DNA from: an uncultured Desulfobacterales bacterium | GTDB lineage: Bacteria > Desulfobacterota > Desulfobulbia > Desulfobulbales > Desulfocapsaceae | DNA length: 64,000 bases | Assembly: GCA_937915545.1 (NCBI GenBank) | Contig: CALGIJ010000038.1 | Coordinates: 62,001 to 126,000 of the forward strand | Reading direction: 5' to 3' | Part shown: piece by piece, positions 35,025 to 44,708 of the stretch | Layout: every line of letters begins with the position of its first letter | Numbering within the stretch: the stretch's first letter is position 1 | Translations under genes and position numbers: made by a program | The notes under the pieces: model-generated | Told to the model about the DNA's origin: nothing | Seen by the model: the letters and a program-made list of their open reading frames with translations, nothing else | Database searches by the model: none

Positions 35025-36845
35025 ATGATGCCGCAAAGATCAGTGACTGTTCTTGGATATGCAATGCTGCCGGCCCTGTGGTCCATGGCCGCACCGTCCA
35101 CCGTGGCAGCTGCCGCCCAGGGCGGGGCGACGGCGCTGATGCCCACCCTGTCCCTGGCGACCTTGCTCGTCATCGTCGCCGCCCTGGCCCTGACGGTGGC
35201 GCTGATTCTCCACCGCCGCTGGCGCGCGGCTCAGGCCCAATACCGTGAAAAGACACTGGCGTTGGAGATGGAACGGCTCCTCCGTCAGCGGGTCGAAGGA
35301 GAACTGCGCTCCCAACTGGAAGGCCTCAGGAGTCAGCTCGAGGAGCAGCGGCTGCAGATCAGCGTCATCGAACAGACCGAAGACAACGTCCTCATCACCG
35401 ACAACCACCGCAACATCATCTATATCAACCCCGCCTTCGAACGCTCCTGCGGCTACAGCTGCGCCGAGCTGAAGAACCAGCCCCTGCGCCGCCTGCGCAG
35501 CGATCAGCACGACTCCTCCTTCTACCGCAACATGAAGGAAACCCTGGACAGCGGCCAGGAATGGATGGGGGTCATCGTCAACCGCGGCAAGAAGGGCATC
35601 GACTTCGAAATCGAGGGCACCATTTCGCCGATCCGCGACGAGGTCGGCGCGGTGACCCACTACGTCGCCGTCGGCCGCAACATGAGCCGCTTCCGCAAGC
35701 TCGAACGCGAGCTGCACCGCATGCAGAAAATGGACGCCCTGGGCACCCTCGCCGGTGGCATCGCCCACGATTTCAACAACATCCTCGCGGCGATCATGGG
35801 CTTTCTCGAGCTGGAGGCCCATGACGCCGACCCCGGCAGCCGCACCCGCCAGCGCATGGAGCAGGCCCTCAACGCCTGCAACCGCGCCCGCGACCTGGTC
35901 AAGCAGATCCTCACCTTCAGCCGCCAGGGCGAGCAGCGGCGCAAGCCCCTGCGCCTCGGGCCGATCGTCACTGATGGTCTGCAGATGCTGCGCGCCACCC
36001 TGCCAACCACCATCACCATCGAGGCCGACCTCAGCGGCGATGGCACCATCCTCGCCGACGCCATCCAGATGCACCAGGTCCTGGTCAACCTGTGCACCAA
36101 CGGCGCCCACGCCATGCGCGGCCACGGCGGGGTGCTGCGGGTCTCACTGCATGAAGAGACGGTCGACGAGGCAGGTTTCGACAAACACCCCGAGGTGCGG
36201 CCCGGCCAGTATATCTGTCTACGGGTGGAGGATAACGGCGAGGGTATCGACCCGGCGGTGCGCGAGCGGATCTTCGAGCCCTTCTTCACCACCAAGCAGG
36301 TCGGTGAAGGGGTCGGCGTCGGCCTCTCGGTGGTGCATGGCATCGTCCTCAGCCATGGCGGCACCATCCGTGTGGAAAGCGAAAAGGGCAAGGGCACCAC
36401 CTTCTCCCTCTTCTTCCCGAAGAGCGAAGAGGAGGAAGAAAGCGCCGAGCAGGTACAGGTCCAGGAACTGCGCGGCAAGGAGGCCATCCTCCTCGTCGAC
36501 GACGAGCTCCTGGTGCTGTCGGTGGCGACCGAAATGCTCCAGCTGCTCGGCTACGAGGTCACCGCCGTCGCCGACAGCCGCGAGGCCCTGGAGACCTTTC
36601 GCCGTACCCCGGAGGGCTTCGACTTGCTGGTCACCGACCTTACCATGCCCGGCCTCACCGGCCTGGAACTGGCCCTCGAGGTTCTCGCCCTGCGTCGCAG
36701 CCTGCCGGTCATCCTCAGCACCGGCTTTGCCGACGAGGGGGTGCAGCAGCGGGCCACGGCCATCGGCATCAGGAAGATCGTCCACAAGCCCTTCAACCTC
36801 GAAGAGCTGGGCGGCCTGGTGCGCGACGCCCTGGACGGCGGCTGA
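35025..36845 (+). CDS. membrane hybrid histidine kinase (PAS-HisKA-HATPase-REC)
   Basis: 606 residues; ATG 35025 follows GGAGAAACG. A signal-like helix and a second transmembrane helix (MPTLSLATLLVIVAALALTV) leave only a short periplasmic loop. Then come a coiled coil, one PAS domain (VIEQTEDNVLITDNHRNIIY), HisKA (ALGTLAGGIAHDFNNILAAI), ATPase (NLCTNGAHAM, VEDNGEGIDP, GVGVGLSVVHGI) and a C-terminal receiver (LLVDDELLV, VTDLTMPGLTG). No response regulator with a DNA-binding domain is adjacent. It is divergent from phnS, so a role in phosphonate control is conceivable but unproven. Confidence 0.88.
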   Translation: MMPQRSVTVLGYAMLPALWSMAAPSTVAAAAQGGATALMPTLSLATLLVIVAALALTVALILHRRWRAAQAQYREKTLALEMERLLRQRVEGELRSQLEGLRSQLEEQRLQISVIEQTEDNVLITDNHRNIIYINPAFERSCGYSCAELKNQPLRRLRSDQHDSSFYRNMKETLDSGQEWMGVIVNRGKKGIDFEIEGTISPIRDEVGAVTHYVAVGRNMSRFRKLERELHRMQKMDALGTLAGGIAHDFNNILAAIMGFLELEAHDADPGSRTRQRMEQALNACNRARDLVKQILTFSRQGEQRRKPLRLGPIVTDGLQMLRATLPTTITIEADLSGDGTILADAIQMHQVLVNLCTNGAHAMRGHGGVLRVSLHEETVDEAGFDKHPEVRPGQYICLRVEDNGEGIDPAVRERIFEPFFTTKQVGEGVGVGLSVVHGIVLSHGGTIRVESEKGKGTTFSLFFPKSEEEEESAEQVQVQELRGKEAILLVDDELLVLSVATEMLQLLGYEVTAVADSREALETFRRTPEGFDLLVTDLTMPGLTGLELALEVLALRRSLPVILSTGFADEGVQQRATAIGIRKIVHKPFNLEELGGLVRDALDGG

Positions 36846-36848
36846 GTC

Positions 36849-39611
36849 TCACCCCTCCCCCAGCGCTTCCCTGACCTTTTTGCCAAGCTCGGCCATGGAG
36901 AATGGCTTCTGGATGAAGTGGACGCCCTCGTCAAGCACCCCGTGGTGGGCGATGACATTGGCGGTATAGCCGGACATAAAGAGCCGCTTGAGGTCGGGGT
37001 AGAGCGACAGCAGGGTCTTGGCGAGATCGCGGCCGTTCATCTCCGGCATGATCACGTCGGTCATCAGCAGGTGGATGTCGCCTTGGTGCTCGCGGGCCAG
37101 GGCGACCGCCTCGCCAGGGGTGGCGGCGGCGAGGACCTTGTAGCCATGCGTCTGCAGCATGGTCCTGGCGATGCCGAGGATCATCGGCTCGTCCTCCACC
37201 AGCAGGATGGTCTCCTCTCCCCCCGGCGCCGCTGGCCGCGCTTCCCCGAGCGGGGCCACCGCCCGCGCGGCGTGGCGCGGGAAATAGATCCTGAAGGTGC
37301 TGCCCAGGCCCGGCTCGCTGTAGACATTGATGAAGCCGTCGTTCTGCTTGACGATGCCATAGACCATGGCCAGTCCCAGGCCGGTGCCCTTGCCGACCTC
37401 CTTGGTGGTGAAGAAGGGCTCGAAGAGATGGGAGCGCATCTCGGCATCCATGCCGCAGCCGCTGTCGCTCACCGTCAGCACCGTATACTCGCCGGGGACG
37501 AAGCCGACATGAGCGGCGCAGTAGGCCTTGTCGAGCACGGCGCCGCCGGTCTCGATGGTGATGGTGCCAGTATCGCTGATGGCGTCGCGGGCGTTGATGC
37601 AAAGATTGGCGAGGATCTGGTCGATCTGCGAAGGGTCGATGGTGATCGCCCCGCAGTCCTGCCCCGGCAGCCAGCGCAGCTCGACGTCCTCGCCGATCAG
37701 CCGCCGCAGCATGGTCAGCATGCCCGCCACCGTCTGGTTGAGGTCGAGCACTTTGGGGGTGACTGTCTGCTTGCGAGCGAAGGCAAGGAGCTGGCGGGTG
37801 AGGTCGGCGGAGCGCTGGGCCGCCTTGCGGATCTCGCGCAATCCGGCCTCGAGGGGGTGGCCGGCCGCGACGCGGAACATGGCCAGTTCGACATGACCGA
37901 GGATGACGCCAAGCATATTGTTGAAATCGTGGGCAATCCCCCCCGCCAGCCGCCCCACCGACTCCATCTTCTGGGCCTGCACCAGCTGCGCCTGCAGCCG
38001 CTCCCGTTCGGCTTCGTGGCTTTTGCTCTCGGAGATATCGCGGAACTCGACACAGCGCACCTGCCGCCCCCGGAAGGGAATATTCCGCCCCTCGATACGC
38101 AAGGGGAACTGCTCGCCATTCTTGCGTACCCCCATGGCCTCGTAAGGTCGCTCGTCGCCGGCGACGATCTTGCCCATGACCATGTCGCGGCTCTCGGGGG
38201 CGATGAGCAGGAGGCCGTTCATGCCGATCAGTTCGTCCACCGCATAGCCGGTCATCTCGGCCAGCCCCTGGTTGCACTCGAGGATCAACCCCTTGTCGTG
38301 GATACCGATGCCGCCGAACGAGGCGTTGTGCAGGGCCTTGAAGCGCTCTTCGCTTTCCCGCAACGACTGCTCGACCTGCTTGCGCCTGGTGATCTCGTTG
38401 AACAGCACCGCCGCCTTGCCGGCCGACATCTGGAACACCGACACCTCGAAGGCCCCGGCGATCTTGCCGTCGCTGTAGACGATGTGCTCGGTCTGCCACC
38501 GCTCGCCATCCCTGGCGGCGCGGCGATAGCGCAGGGGAACTTCGGTGCCCTGCAGGCCGGGGAAGGCCTCTTCCAGGGTCTTGCCGACAAAGTCCCGGTT
38601 GTCCACGCCGAGGAGGCGGTCGGCGGCCGGGTTGGCGCCGATGAAAATCAGCCTGTCATCTCCGTCGAGGCGGTACATATGGATGCCCATCGGCGAGGCC
38701 TGGACAATGTTGCGGAAGGTCTCTTCGCTCTGGCGCAGCACCTCCTCGGCCTGGCGGCGGTCGGTGACGTCGCGGGCGACGGCGTAGATGCGGTCGCCGC
38801 TGGGGGCCCTCGAGCGCCACTCGATCCAGCGATAGCTGCCGTCCTTGCAGCGGTAGCGGTTCTGGAAGTTCTCGGAATTCTCACGCTCGGCAAGGCGGGT
38901 CATCTCGCCAAGGGTCGCGGCGACATCGTCGGGGTGCACCAGGTCGAGGAACTTCCTGCCGACCAGTTCCTCCGACCGGTAGCCTAAGGTCTTCTGCCAC
39001 TGGGGGTTGACCTTGACAAACTCCCCGTCGAGATTGGCGATGCACAGCAGGTCGAGGCTCAAGTCGAAATAGCGGTCCAGTTCCGCGTTCTTTTCTTCCA
39101 GGGCCCGCCGCAACTCCTTCTGCGCGGTGATGTCCTGGCCGACGCAGAGGATGTCGATCAGGGCGCCGTCGTCGTCGTAGCACGGCGTATTGGCCCAGGA
39201 AACCCATACCCGACTGCCGTCGCGGCGCATGTTCTCGTTCTCGCTGAGGGGGTAGCGTTCCGACGTCGCGCCGAGACCGGCGATCATTCCCTGCAGGTCG
39301 AAGCCAGCGGAGTCGCTGCAGGGGACGATGGTGCCGACGGCATTCCTGCCGAGCAACTCGTCACGGCTGTAGCCGAAAAAGCGCAGGGCGAACTCGTTGC
39401 AGAAGAGGATATTGCCTTGGTTGTCGATACTCATGACGATGCTGTTGGCGTTCTCGACCATGCCGCGGTAGAGCCTCTCCCGGTCGCGCAGCCTCTCCAC
39501 CACCCTCCTGCCCTCGCCGTCGGCGATGAGGGCCAGGACGCGGGAGAGATCATCTTCGTCAGGCGTGGCTGGCGGCACCGCTCTGCCTGGGGTTCTGCCG
39601 TTTTCGTCCAT
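36849..39611 (-). CDS. soluble hybrid histidine kinase with four PAS domains
   Basis: 920 residues, no transmembrane helix. Four PAS/PAC units occupy about 45-170, 175-290, 293-410 and 415-535 (e.g. MVENANSIVMSIDNQGNILF, YFDLSLDLLCIANLDGEFVK, NASFGGIGIHDKGLILECNQ). HisKA is SVGRLAGGIAHDFNNMLGVI, and the ATPase has NLCINARDAI, DSGCGMDAE and GKGTGLGLAMVYGI. The C-terminal receiver has LLVEDEPMI and LMTDVIMPEMNGRD. Its receiver closely resembles that of the 14311-16890 kinase, down to a shared MSGYTANVIAHHGV stretch. Signals are likely cytoplasmic redox, gas or small-molecule cues. It converges on the previous kinase with a 3-base gap. Confidence 0.9.
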   Translation of the reverse strand: MDENGRTPGRAVPPATPDEDDLSRVLALIADGEGRRVVERLRDRERLYRGMVENANSIVMSIDNQGNILFCNEFALRFFGYSRDELLGRNAVGTIVPCSDSAGFDLQGMIAGLGATSERYPLSENENMRRDGSRVWVSWANTPCYDDDGALIDILCVGQDITAQKELRRALEEKNAELDRYFDLSLDLLCIANLDGEFVKVNPQWQKTLGYRSEELVGRKFLDLVHPDDVAATLGEMTRLAERENSENFQNRYRCKDGSYRWIEWRSRAPSGDRIYAVARDVTDRRQAEEVLRQSEETFRNIVQASPMGIHMYRLDGDDRLIFIGANPAADRLLGVDNRDFVGKTLEEAFPGLQGTEVPLRYRRAARDGERWQTEHIVYSDGKIAGAFEVSVFQMSAGKAAVLFNEITRRKQVEQSLRESEERFKALHNASFGGIGIHDKGLILECNQGLAEMTGYAVDELIGMNGLLLIAPESRDMVMGKIVAGDERPYEAMGVRKNGEQFPLRIEGRNIPFRGRQVRCVEFRDISESKSHEAERERLQAQLVQAQKMESVGRLAGGIAHDFNNMLGVILGHVELAMFRVAAGHPLEAGLREIRKAAQRSADLTRQLLAFARKQTVTPKVLDLNQTVAGMLTMLRRLIGEDVELRWLPGQDCGAITIDPSQIDQILANLCINARDAISDTGTITIETGGAVLDKAYCAAHVGFVPGEYTVLTVSDSGCGMDAEMRSHLFEPFFTTKEVGKGTGLGLAMVYGIVKQNDGFINVYSEPGLGSTFRIYFPRHAARAVAPLGEARPAAPGGEETILLVEDEPMILGIARTMLQTHGYKVLAAATPGEAVALAREHQGDIHLLMTDVIMPEMNGRDLAKTLLSLYPDLKRLFMSGYTANVIAHHGVLDEGVHFIQKPFSMAELGKKVREALGEG

Positions 39612-40038
39612 AGGCCCTCACCGAGAGAGAAGATCGCCCCGCCAGCCGTAGAAGCCTCAGAAGAGCGGGGAATGCACCTGCCATCAGCGATGAGTATAAC
39701 AGAAGAGGAAGAAGGCGGTACAGTGCGGAGATGGTTTATGCGGAGATTCTCCGTGCGGCGAGCCGCAGAGGTATCGAGACGACGAAAGGTGATGAGGAGA
39801 ACGCGGGGGAGATTGGCCCGGCCACTCCGGCAAAGAGAGGCCCGGCCCAATTGACACTGATCGCCCTCGGCAAGGGCACGTGCCGGAATGGATGGGGCGC
39901 GATGATCGCCGATCGTGCCGGGTGCCGTCCCGAGGCTCCGCGCAGCAGGTGGGAGCCGCGCAGGGCGGACTGAGGACGGCTGGGCAGTGAAGGGCTCACG
40001 CCGCCCCGCCTCGTACCGGGCGGCGTGAGCCTTGAGAC
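39612..40038. other. 427-base gap without a gene
   Basis: Open frames here have no recognisable domains and run through the promoter side of the four-PAS kinase. The only structure seen is the strong hairpin at 39993-40031 after the thiolase operon. The kinase promoter must lie near 39620-39740. Confidence 0.4.
39993..40031 (-). terminator. strong hairpin after thiolase operon (terminator-like)
   Basis: GGCTCACGCCGCCC (39993-40006) pairs perfectly over 14 bp with GGGCGGCGTGAGCC (40018-40031), 8 bases after the stop codon of the thiolase-DUF35 gene. The T tract is poor, so termination may be partial. Confidence 0.6.
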
Positions 40039-42237
40039 TTACTGGCCTTGCAAAGCGAAGATCACCGCATCCGGGCCGTCGACCTTCTGTGGTTTAACCA
40101 GCATGACCGGAGAACCTTCGCCAAACCTCTCGCCATTCTTCAGCTCAAGCAGACCGAAGATCGACCCGCTGACGCCGGGGAACTCGACCTGAACCACCAC
40201 CTTCTCTTTTGCCAGCAGGTGGCCCTGGCGGTCCTCGTAGACGACGGTGAAGGAGCGGATCAGGCCGGAGCCGGGATTGACGGCTCGGGCGTCCTTCTCC
40301 GGGTCGAGCAGCGACAGCGTCACTTCATCGAACATCGCCGGCGGCAGCAACACCTCGTCGCGCGCAGCGCAATAGGTGCCGCTGATCTTGCCCCGGGCGA
40401 GGTCGCTGTAGTACCTGGCTCCCCCGACACCAGCGGTATAGCGATAGGACAAGGGAATCTTGCCTGGTGTCTGCGACATGGTCAGTGCGTTGACCTCTAC
40501 CGGCTTGACCTGCGTGATATCGAGACGAGTTTTCTTGTTGCCCAGCGGCGCGAAATAGGCAATATCGAGAATGCTGCCGGTCCGTTTCGACTCAGGCTTC
40601 CAGACCGCCTTGACAGGCATGCCGATCTTGACATCCTTGGGGTCGACTTCGCCGAGCTTGTGCACCAAGCCCATATCGTCATCGATGCCATCGAGAGCAA
40701 TGACCACGAAAATGTTGACCTTGCCTTCGGGCAGCGGCGAGCTGTCCCAGTTGACGTGGGAGATGGTAAAGGTCTTGACCACCCCCGAATCGGGCAGGTT
40801 GTAATAGCCGGTCACCGGCGCCAGATCGGCGATCTCCGAGAAGGCCCGCGCCGGCACCATCATGCGGTTGGTGCGCGTGTCGAGGCTGCCGCGGATCTTG
40901 CCTTTCTTGAGACCGTCGAGGTAGGTCGAGATGGCAAAGCCGTTATCCCAGGCGTAGCGCAAATCGGGGGCATCGGAGGTATGGGGCACCTCGTCGACGG
41001 TCTTGATCGGTGTGCCGGGCAGATCCTCCCGCTTCATGGTGTTCCAGCGCGACGAGGTTACCGGCGACGCCCCGTCAGCCCCCATGACGACCACGGTGCC
41101 GGCCTGCATGAGATCGCCCCAGGCCTGGGCGACGCCACGGCGCAGGGTCCGCTGGATCTGGCGCTTGCCGGCCTGACCGCTCAATTGAAAATAAAGCTCG
41201 GCGATCTTCATCAGCCCGGTGGCGGCGATGGGGTTGCCGACGCCCAGCGCGCCGCCCGAGGGGCACATCGGGTGGCTGCCCTCCCGGGTCAGATTGCCCG
41301 ATTCGAAGAGGTTCTTCACCGTCCGCCCGGTCTTGTCGAGCAGCAGCGCATTGAGGTGATGCAGGGCCTTGTAGTCGAAGGGATCGTAGGGCTCGAAGAA
41401 GTCGATATCGCGCGCCGGATTGACGACCCCCGCCATCCTGTAGGCATCCCTGGCCGCCATCGCCACGTAGTCGGGGTAACAGAGGTCCCGCGCGCACCAG
41501 TAGGCGGTCTCGAGACGGAAGCCGACGCCCTCGATGAAGACCGGCGCCTTTTTCAGGGTGCGGGCGATGCGCTCGTTGACCATGACAATGGCCACCGCGG
41601 CGTCGGAGGTCGGGCTGATATCGAAGCGCTTCACCGGCCAGGAAAGCACCGGCGAGTTGAGGATATCGTCGGGGCTGAGGTCCATGGCGATCTGCGCCGC
41701 CGGGTGATGGAGCGCGTTGCGCTTGATCATGGCCGAGACTTCCGCCAGGTCGCGCTCGCTGTAGCCGTAGACGTGCATGAACCGCGCCATCTCCAGGGCG
41801 AAGATATGGATCAGCGTCAGCTCGAGGGGCTGCTCGGTAACGCGGTCGAAGATGGTCAGGAAGGCCCCGGCCGGGTGCGGCGAGCAGGGCGACATCTTCT
41901 CTTCGGCGACCACCATGCAGCTGTTGTACTTGCCGGAGGCGACGTGCATCCAGCCATGAATGGGGCTCATCACCCCGGTGGCGCCACCGATGAAATGGCG
42001 CATATACGGCTTGTTGGCACCCCCGGTTCCGGCGATGAGGTGCTCGCCCTTCATGTGAATGCCGTCGAAAGCATCAGGGGCGGTGCCCAAGGTTACCGCC
42101 TCGATGTCGTCGAGATCGAGGCCGGCGTCTTCAAGGGCCATGCGCACGGCCTCAGCCGCCAGTTCCCCTGGCGCTTCCTTGGCCCGACGCATGAATTTGG
42201 TCATGCCCACACCAATAACTGCGACGCGATTGCTCAT
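40039..42237 (-). CDS. thiolase-like protein fused to two DUF35 OB-fold domains, atypical active site
   Basis: 732 residues; ATG 42237 follows AAAGGAGG and overlaps the upstream stop (ATGA). Residues 1-390 are thiolase/SCPx-like (NRVAVIGVGMTKFMRRAKEA ... CPSGGALGVGNPIAATGLMK). The nucleophile site, normally ACASG, reads GGATG, and the usual GHP histidine motif reads GNP, so Cys and His of true thiolases appear absent. Two DUF35-type OB domains follow (about 425-560 and 590-725). Both have lost the zinc-ribbon cysteines. DUF35/thiolase partnerships occur in acyl-CoA metabolism, including the benzylsuccinyl-CoA thiolase BbsAB. The reaction here is unknown. Confidence 0.7.
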   Translation of the reverse strand: MSNRVAVIGVGMTKFMRRAKEAPGELAAEAVRMALEDAGLDLDDIEAVTLGTAPDAFDGIHMKGEHLIAGTGGANKPYMRHFIGGATGVMSPIHGWMHVASGKYNSCMVVAEEKMSPCSPHPAGAFLTIFDRVTEQPLELTLIHIFALEMARFMHVYGYSERDLAEVSAMIKRNALHHPAAQIAMDLSPDDILNSPVLSWPVKRFDISPTSDAAVAIVMVNERIARTLKKAPVFIEGVGFRLETAYWCARDLCYPDYVAMAARDAYRMAGVVNPARDIDFFEPYDPFDYKALHHLNALLLDKTGRTVKNLFESGNLTREGSHPMCPSGGALGVGNPIAATGLMKIAELYFQLSGQAGKRQIQRTLRRGVAQAWGDLMQAGTVVVMGADGASPVTSSRWNTMKREDLPGTPIKTVDEVPHTSDAPDLRYAWDNGFAISTYLDGLKKGKIRGSLDTRTNRMMVPARAFSEIADLAPVTGYYNLPDSGVVKTFTISHVNWDSSPLPEGKVNIFVVIALDGIDDDMGLVHKLGEVDPKDVKIGMPVKAVWKPESKRTGSILDIAYFAPLGNKKTRLDITQVKPVEVNALTMSQTPGKIPLSYRYTAGVGGARYYSDLARGKISGTYCAARDEVLLPPAMFDEVTLSLLDPEKDARAVNPGSGLIRSFTVVYEDRQGHLLAKEKVVVQVEFPGVSGSIFGLLELKNGERFGEGSPVMLVKPQKVDGPDAVIFALQGQ

Positions 42238-43340
42238 TGTGCCCTCCTTTCCTTGTCTACGATGGCCACGACGCAGGAATCGGTGGGGACTCCCCGCCAG
42301 GCGTGCACCAGGGCCCGCTCGGCCTTGACCTGACATCTGCCCGCCTCCCCTCGCAACTGCGCCAGCGCTTCGTAAAGGCGCACGCCGCCGGTCGCCTCGA
42401 AGAGATCGCCGCCGCCCAGGGCACCGCCGTTGGGATTGATGGTGCGGGGGTCGGTACCGCTGACGCGCAAGGCTTCCAGGTGCATGAGCTGCCGATGGGC
42501 GTAGCTGTCCGAGACGAAGAAGGCATCGATTTCCTGCGACGGGCTGGCAATGCCCGCCTCCTTATAGGCGCGTTCGGCGGCTATGGCCGTGCCCATCGAC
42601 AGGCTGTGGTCGCGGCGCTCGAGGATGGAGTTGCCCGACCCCCAGCCGATGCCGGAGAAAAACACCGGATTCTTGGCGTACTTGCGGGCGGCCTCATCAG
42701 TACCCAACACAGCGATGACCGCGCCATCGGCATGCTGCGCGAACATCAGCTCGGTCAGCGGCGCGGCCACCGGACGAGCGCCCAGGACATCGTCGATAGT
42801 GAAATTGTCGCCGTAGGGGGCGCTTGCATTGGCGACAGCGGCGGCGCGGTTGCGCACCACGACTTCCGCCACCTCTTCGAGGGTATAAGGCGATTCCCTG
42901 AGAAACGCATTGAGCTCCAGCCCCGCCAGCCAGTGCGGCGACAGGCCGAAGCGGTTGAAGACCGGGTCGTAGGCGAAGCGAACCATCTCATCCTTGGTTA
43001 GCATGTTCGAGGCCTTGCTGTACGACTCGACGACCAGGACATCGAAACGCCCGGTCTCGATCTGCATTGCCGCCGAGGCCACGGCATGGAGGAAATCGCC
43101 GGGGATGGTGTACACTGGCTTGCGCACCATGCCCAGCTGGTCGGGGACATACTCGTCGGCGATCGAGTAGCCGGAGGGGAAGTCTTCTTCGGCAGATACG
43201 GCGCCGTCGACCTGATCTATGGTGACGCCCGCATCCCTGTACGCCATTTTGGCAGCCTTGGCGATCATCTCACGATACGACAGACCCGTCGATGTGGGAG
43301 TGAAGCCGCAGATGCCCATGCCTAACAATGCAACGCCCAT
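42234..43340 (-). CDS. second thiolase-like protein, catalytic residues missing
   Basis: 368 residues with a thiolase/ketoacyl-synthase-like fold: GVALLGMGICGFTPTSTGLS, VDGAVSAEEDFPSGYS, RTINPNGGALGGGDLFEATG. The nucleophile segment reads FLHAVASAAMQIETG with no cysteine, and the GHP position is GDL. It is coupled by a 4-base overlap to the thiolase-DUF35 gene, so a hetero-oligomer is likely. Its composition and conservation look like a real gene. Function unknown; acyl-CoA binding is the safest guess. Confidence 0.68.
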   Translation of the reverse strand: MGVALLGMGICGFTPTSTGLSYREMIAKAAKMAYRDAGVTIDQVDGAVSAEEDFPSGYSIADEYVPDQLGMVRKPVYTIPGDFLHAVASAAMQIETGRFDVLVVESYSKASNMLTKDEMVRFAYDPVFNRFGLSPHWLAGLELNAFLRESPYTLEEVAEVVVRNRAAAVANASAPYGDNFTIDDVLGARPVAAPLTELMFAQHADGAVIAVLGTDEAARKYAKNPVFFSGIGWGSGNSILERRDHSLSMGTAIAAERAYKEAGIASPSQEIDAFFVSDSYAHRQLMHLEALRVSGTDPRTINPNGGALGGGDLFEATGGVRLYEALAQLRGEAGRCQVKAERALVHAWRGVPTDSCVVAIVDKERRAQ

Positions 43341-43894
43341 GGCACCATCCTCTCATTCCGGAAATTGCCAATATCATCATACCCGGAAAGTTCCCCTCCC
43401 GAGTACAGCGCCCCGGAAAAGCAGCTCTAGGACGTATTGGTTTGAAGATCTTGCGTGAGCAGAGAAGGAGGACAAAAATATTCTACATCGGTTAATATTA
43501 ACTTATACCGATATTTTTTCCGTGTCAAATCAATTTTATGCGGAAAGAGTGGTGCATGAGGCGGCAGCAGGCGAAGGCCATGGCCTGAGTCCACGAACAG
43601 GCCAGGGATCTTGCCAGAATCACCATAAAAAGGCGCAAGTGGGCGGCAGCCGCCAAGGGCCGGTGGCCTGAGAGAGGCGATCGCGGCCCGTCGGGCAGGA
43701 GGTTCCGCGAAAGATGCAAAAAGATTGTCAGGGGAACTCGGCGGAGTTCTCGGCGAAGCAAGGCGACACGACCCTGGCTTTGCCAGGACCGAGGGTAGCC
43801 GAGGGGAGCGCAAAGAAACACGCGCGGCTCAACATGACAAACGCACCAAGGACTGCGCCGGCCTCTCGGCCGCCACCCCCACTGGGGTTTTAGC
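43341..43894. promoter_or_regulatory. promoter region of thiolase pair, AT-rich with nested dyads
   Basis: 554 bases with no convincing gene. An AT-rich island (43480-43545) contains ATCGGT (43487-43492) and ACCGAT (43507-43512) as inverted repeats with the palindrome TTAATATTAA (43492-43501) in between. This is a plausible operator for the XRE-cupin regulator encoded just upstream. The 43560-43890 part shows no recognisable feature. Confidence 0.4.
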
Positions 43895-44437
43895 TCAGAT
43901 CGTCCCCACCCACAGGGCAAAGCTGGTGGTCGTGCCGATATTGGCAATTTTCTGGTTATCGAGGCTCGACCAGAAATGCACGGAATCTCCTTCACCCAGA
44001 GTCCAGGTGTCGGGGCCAACGGTGAGTTCGACCTCGCCCTTGAGGATGGAGAGGATCTCCTGGGCATTCTTGATGTTCTTGCGCACCGGAATCGATTTCC
44101 CAGGTTCTATGACCAGAATGGCCGAGTCGATGACGGTGCGAAAATCGGGAGGGAAAAAGCGGCGGGTGACGAAGCCGGTGTGGGAAAGCTCGATGTCATC
44201 CCAGTCCGAGCGGCGGATAATCTCCACCTTGGTCTGTCTGCTGGCCTGGGAGATCAACTCACCGGCATCGACCCCGATGGCATGGCAGATGCGCACCAGG
44301 GTCTCGACGGACGGGGAGTTGACATCGTTTTCAACCTGACTAAGGAATCCCTCCGACACCGAGGCCTTCTCCGCCACATTTTTCAACGTTAACTTGCGCT
44401 CTTTACGACGTTTTCTCAACAAAGTTCCGATATTCAT
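43895..44437 (-). CDS. XRE-cupin transcriptional regulator
   Basis: 180 residues. The N-terminal helix-turn-helix is IGTLLRKRRKERKLTLKNVA then VSEGFLSQVENDVNSPSVET; the C-terminal cupin is LVIEPGKSIPVRKNIKNAQE to GEVELTVGPDTWTLGEGDSV. Such HTH-cupin proteins sense small metabolites and control adjacent catabolic genes. It sits upstream of, and on the same strand as, the two thiolase-like genes, so it is the obvious candidate to regulate them and itself. The ligand is unknown. Confidence 0.88.
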   Translation of the reverse strand: MNIGTLLRKRRKERKLTLKNVAEKASVSEGFLSQVENDVNSPSVETLVRICHAIGVDAGELISQASRQTKVEIIRRSDWDDIELSHTGFVTRRFFPPDFRTVIDSAILVIEPGKSIPVRKNIKNAQEILSILKGEVELTVGPDTWTLGEGDSVHFWSSLDNQKIANIGTTTSFALWVGTI

Positions 44438-44494
44438 TCGACAAGCTGCAGACAGATTGAGATGGATCAGACTTCCGAGACAGTTAAGCCTTGA

Positions 44495-44522
44495 CTAATA
44501 CTAAAAATGAATGGCGTGTCAA
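44495..44522 (-). promoter_or_regulatory. candidate sigma-70 promoter of the XRE-cupin gene
   Basis: On the minus strand TTGACA (44522-44517) is followed after 16 bases by TATTAG (44500-44495). The -35 box is part of a CTTGAC/GTCAAG inverted repeat (44490-44495 and 44518-44523), which would suit autoregulation. Read by eye only. Confidence 0.35.
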
Positions 44523-44708
44523 GGGCAATTATTTTTCTTTCTCCCGCTGTTCACACTATCATTTGGACGGCAAGGAACTGTATCATCAAACGAGGATCAG
44601 CTGATACCAAGAGTGGCGCGGGACGGCCAGCAGCATATCCCTTGCGATCGACTGCCCCTGCTCGGCATTGCCGCCAGACAACCCGCATATTCGACAACAA
44701 AGGACACC

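Noticed and set aside
43427..43813. 128-codon minus-strand frame between the thiolase and regulator genes
   Set aside because: Composition and lack of start signal suggest chance; it crosses the AT-rich promoter island.
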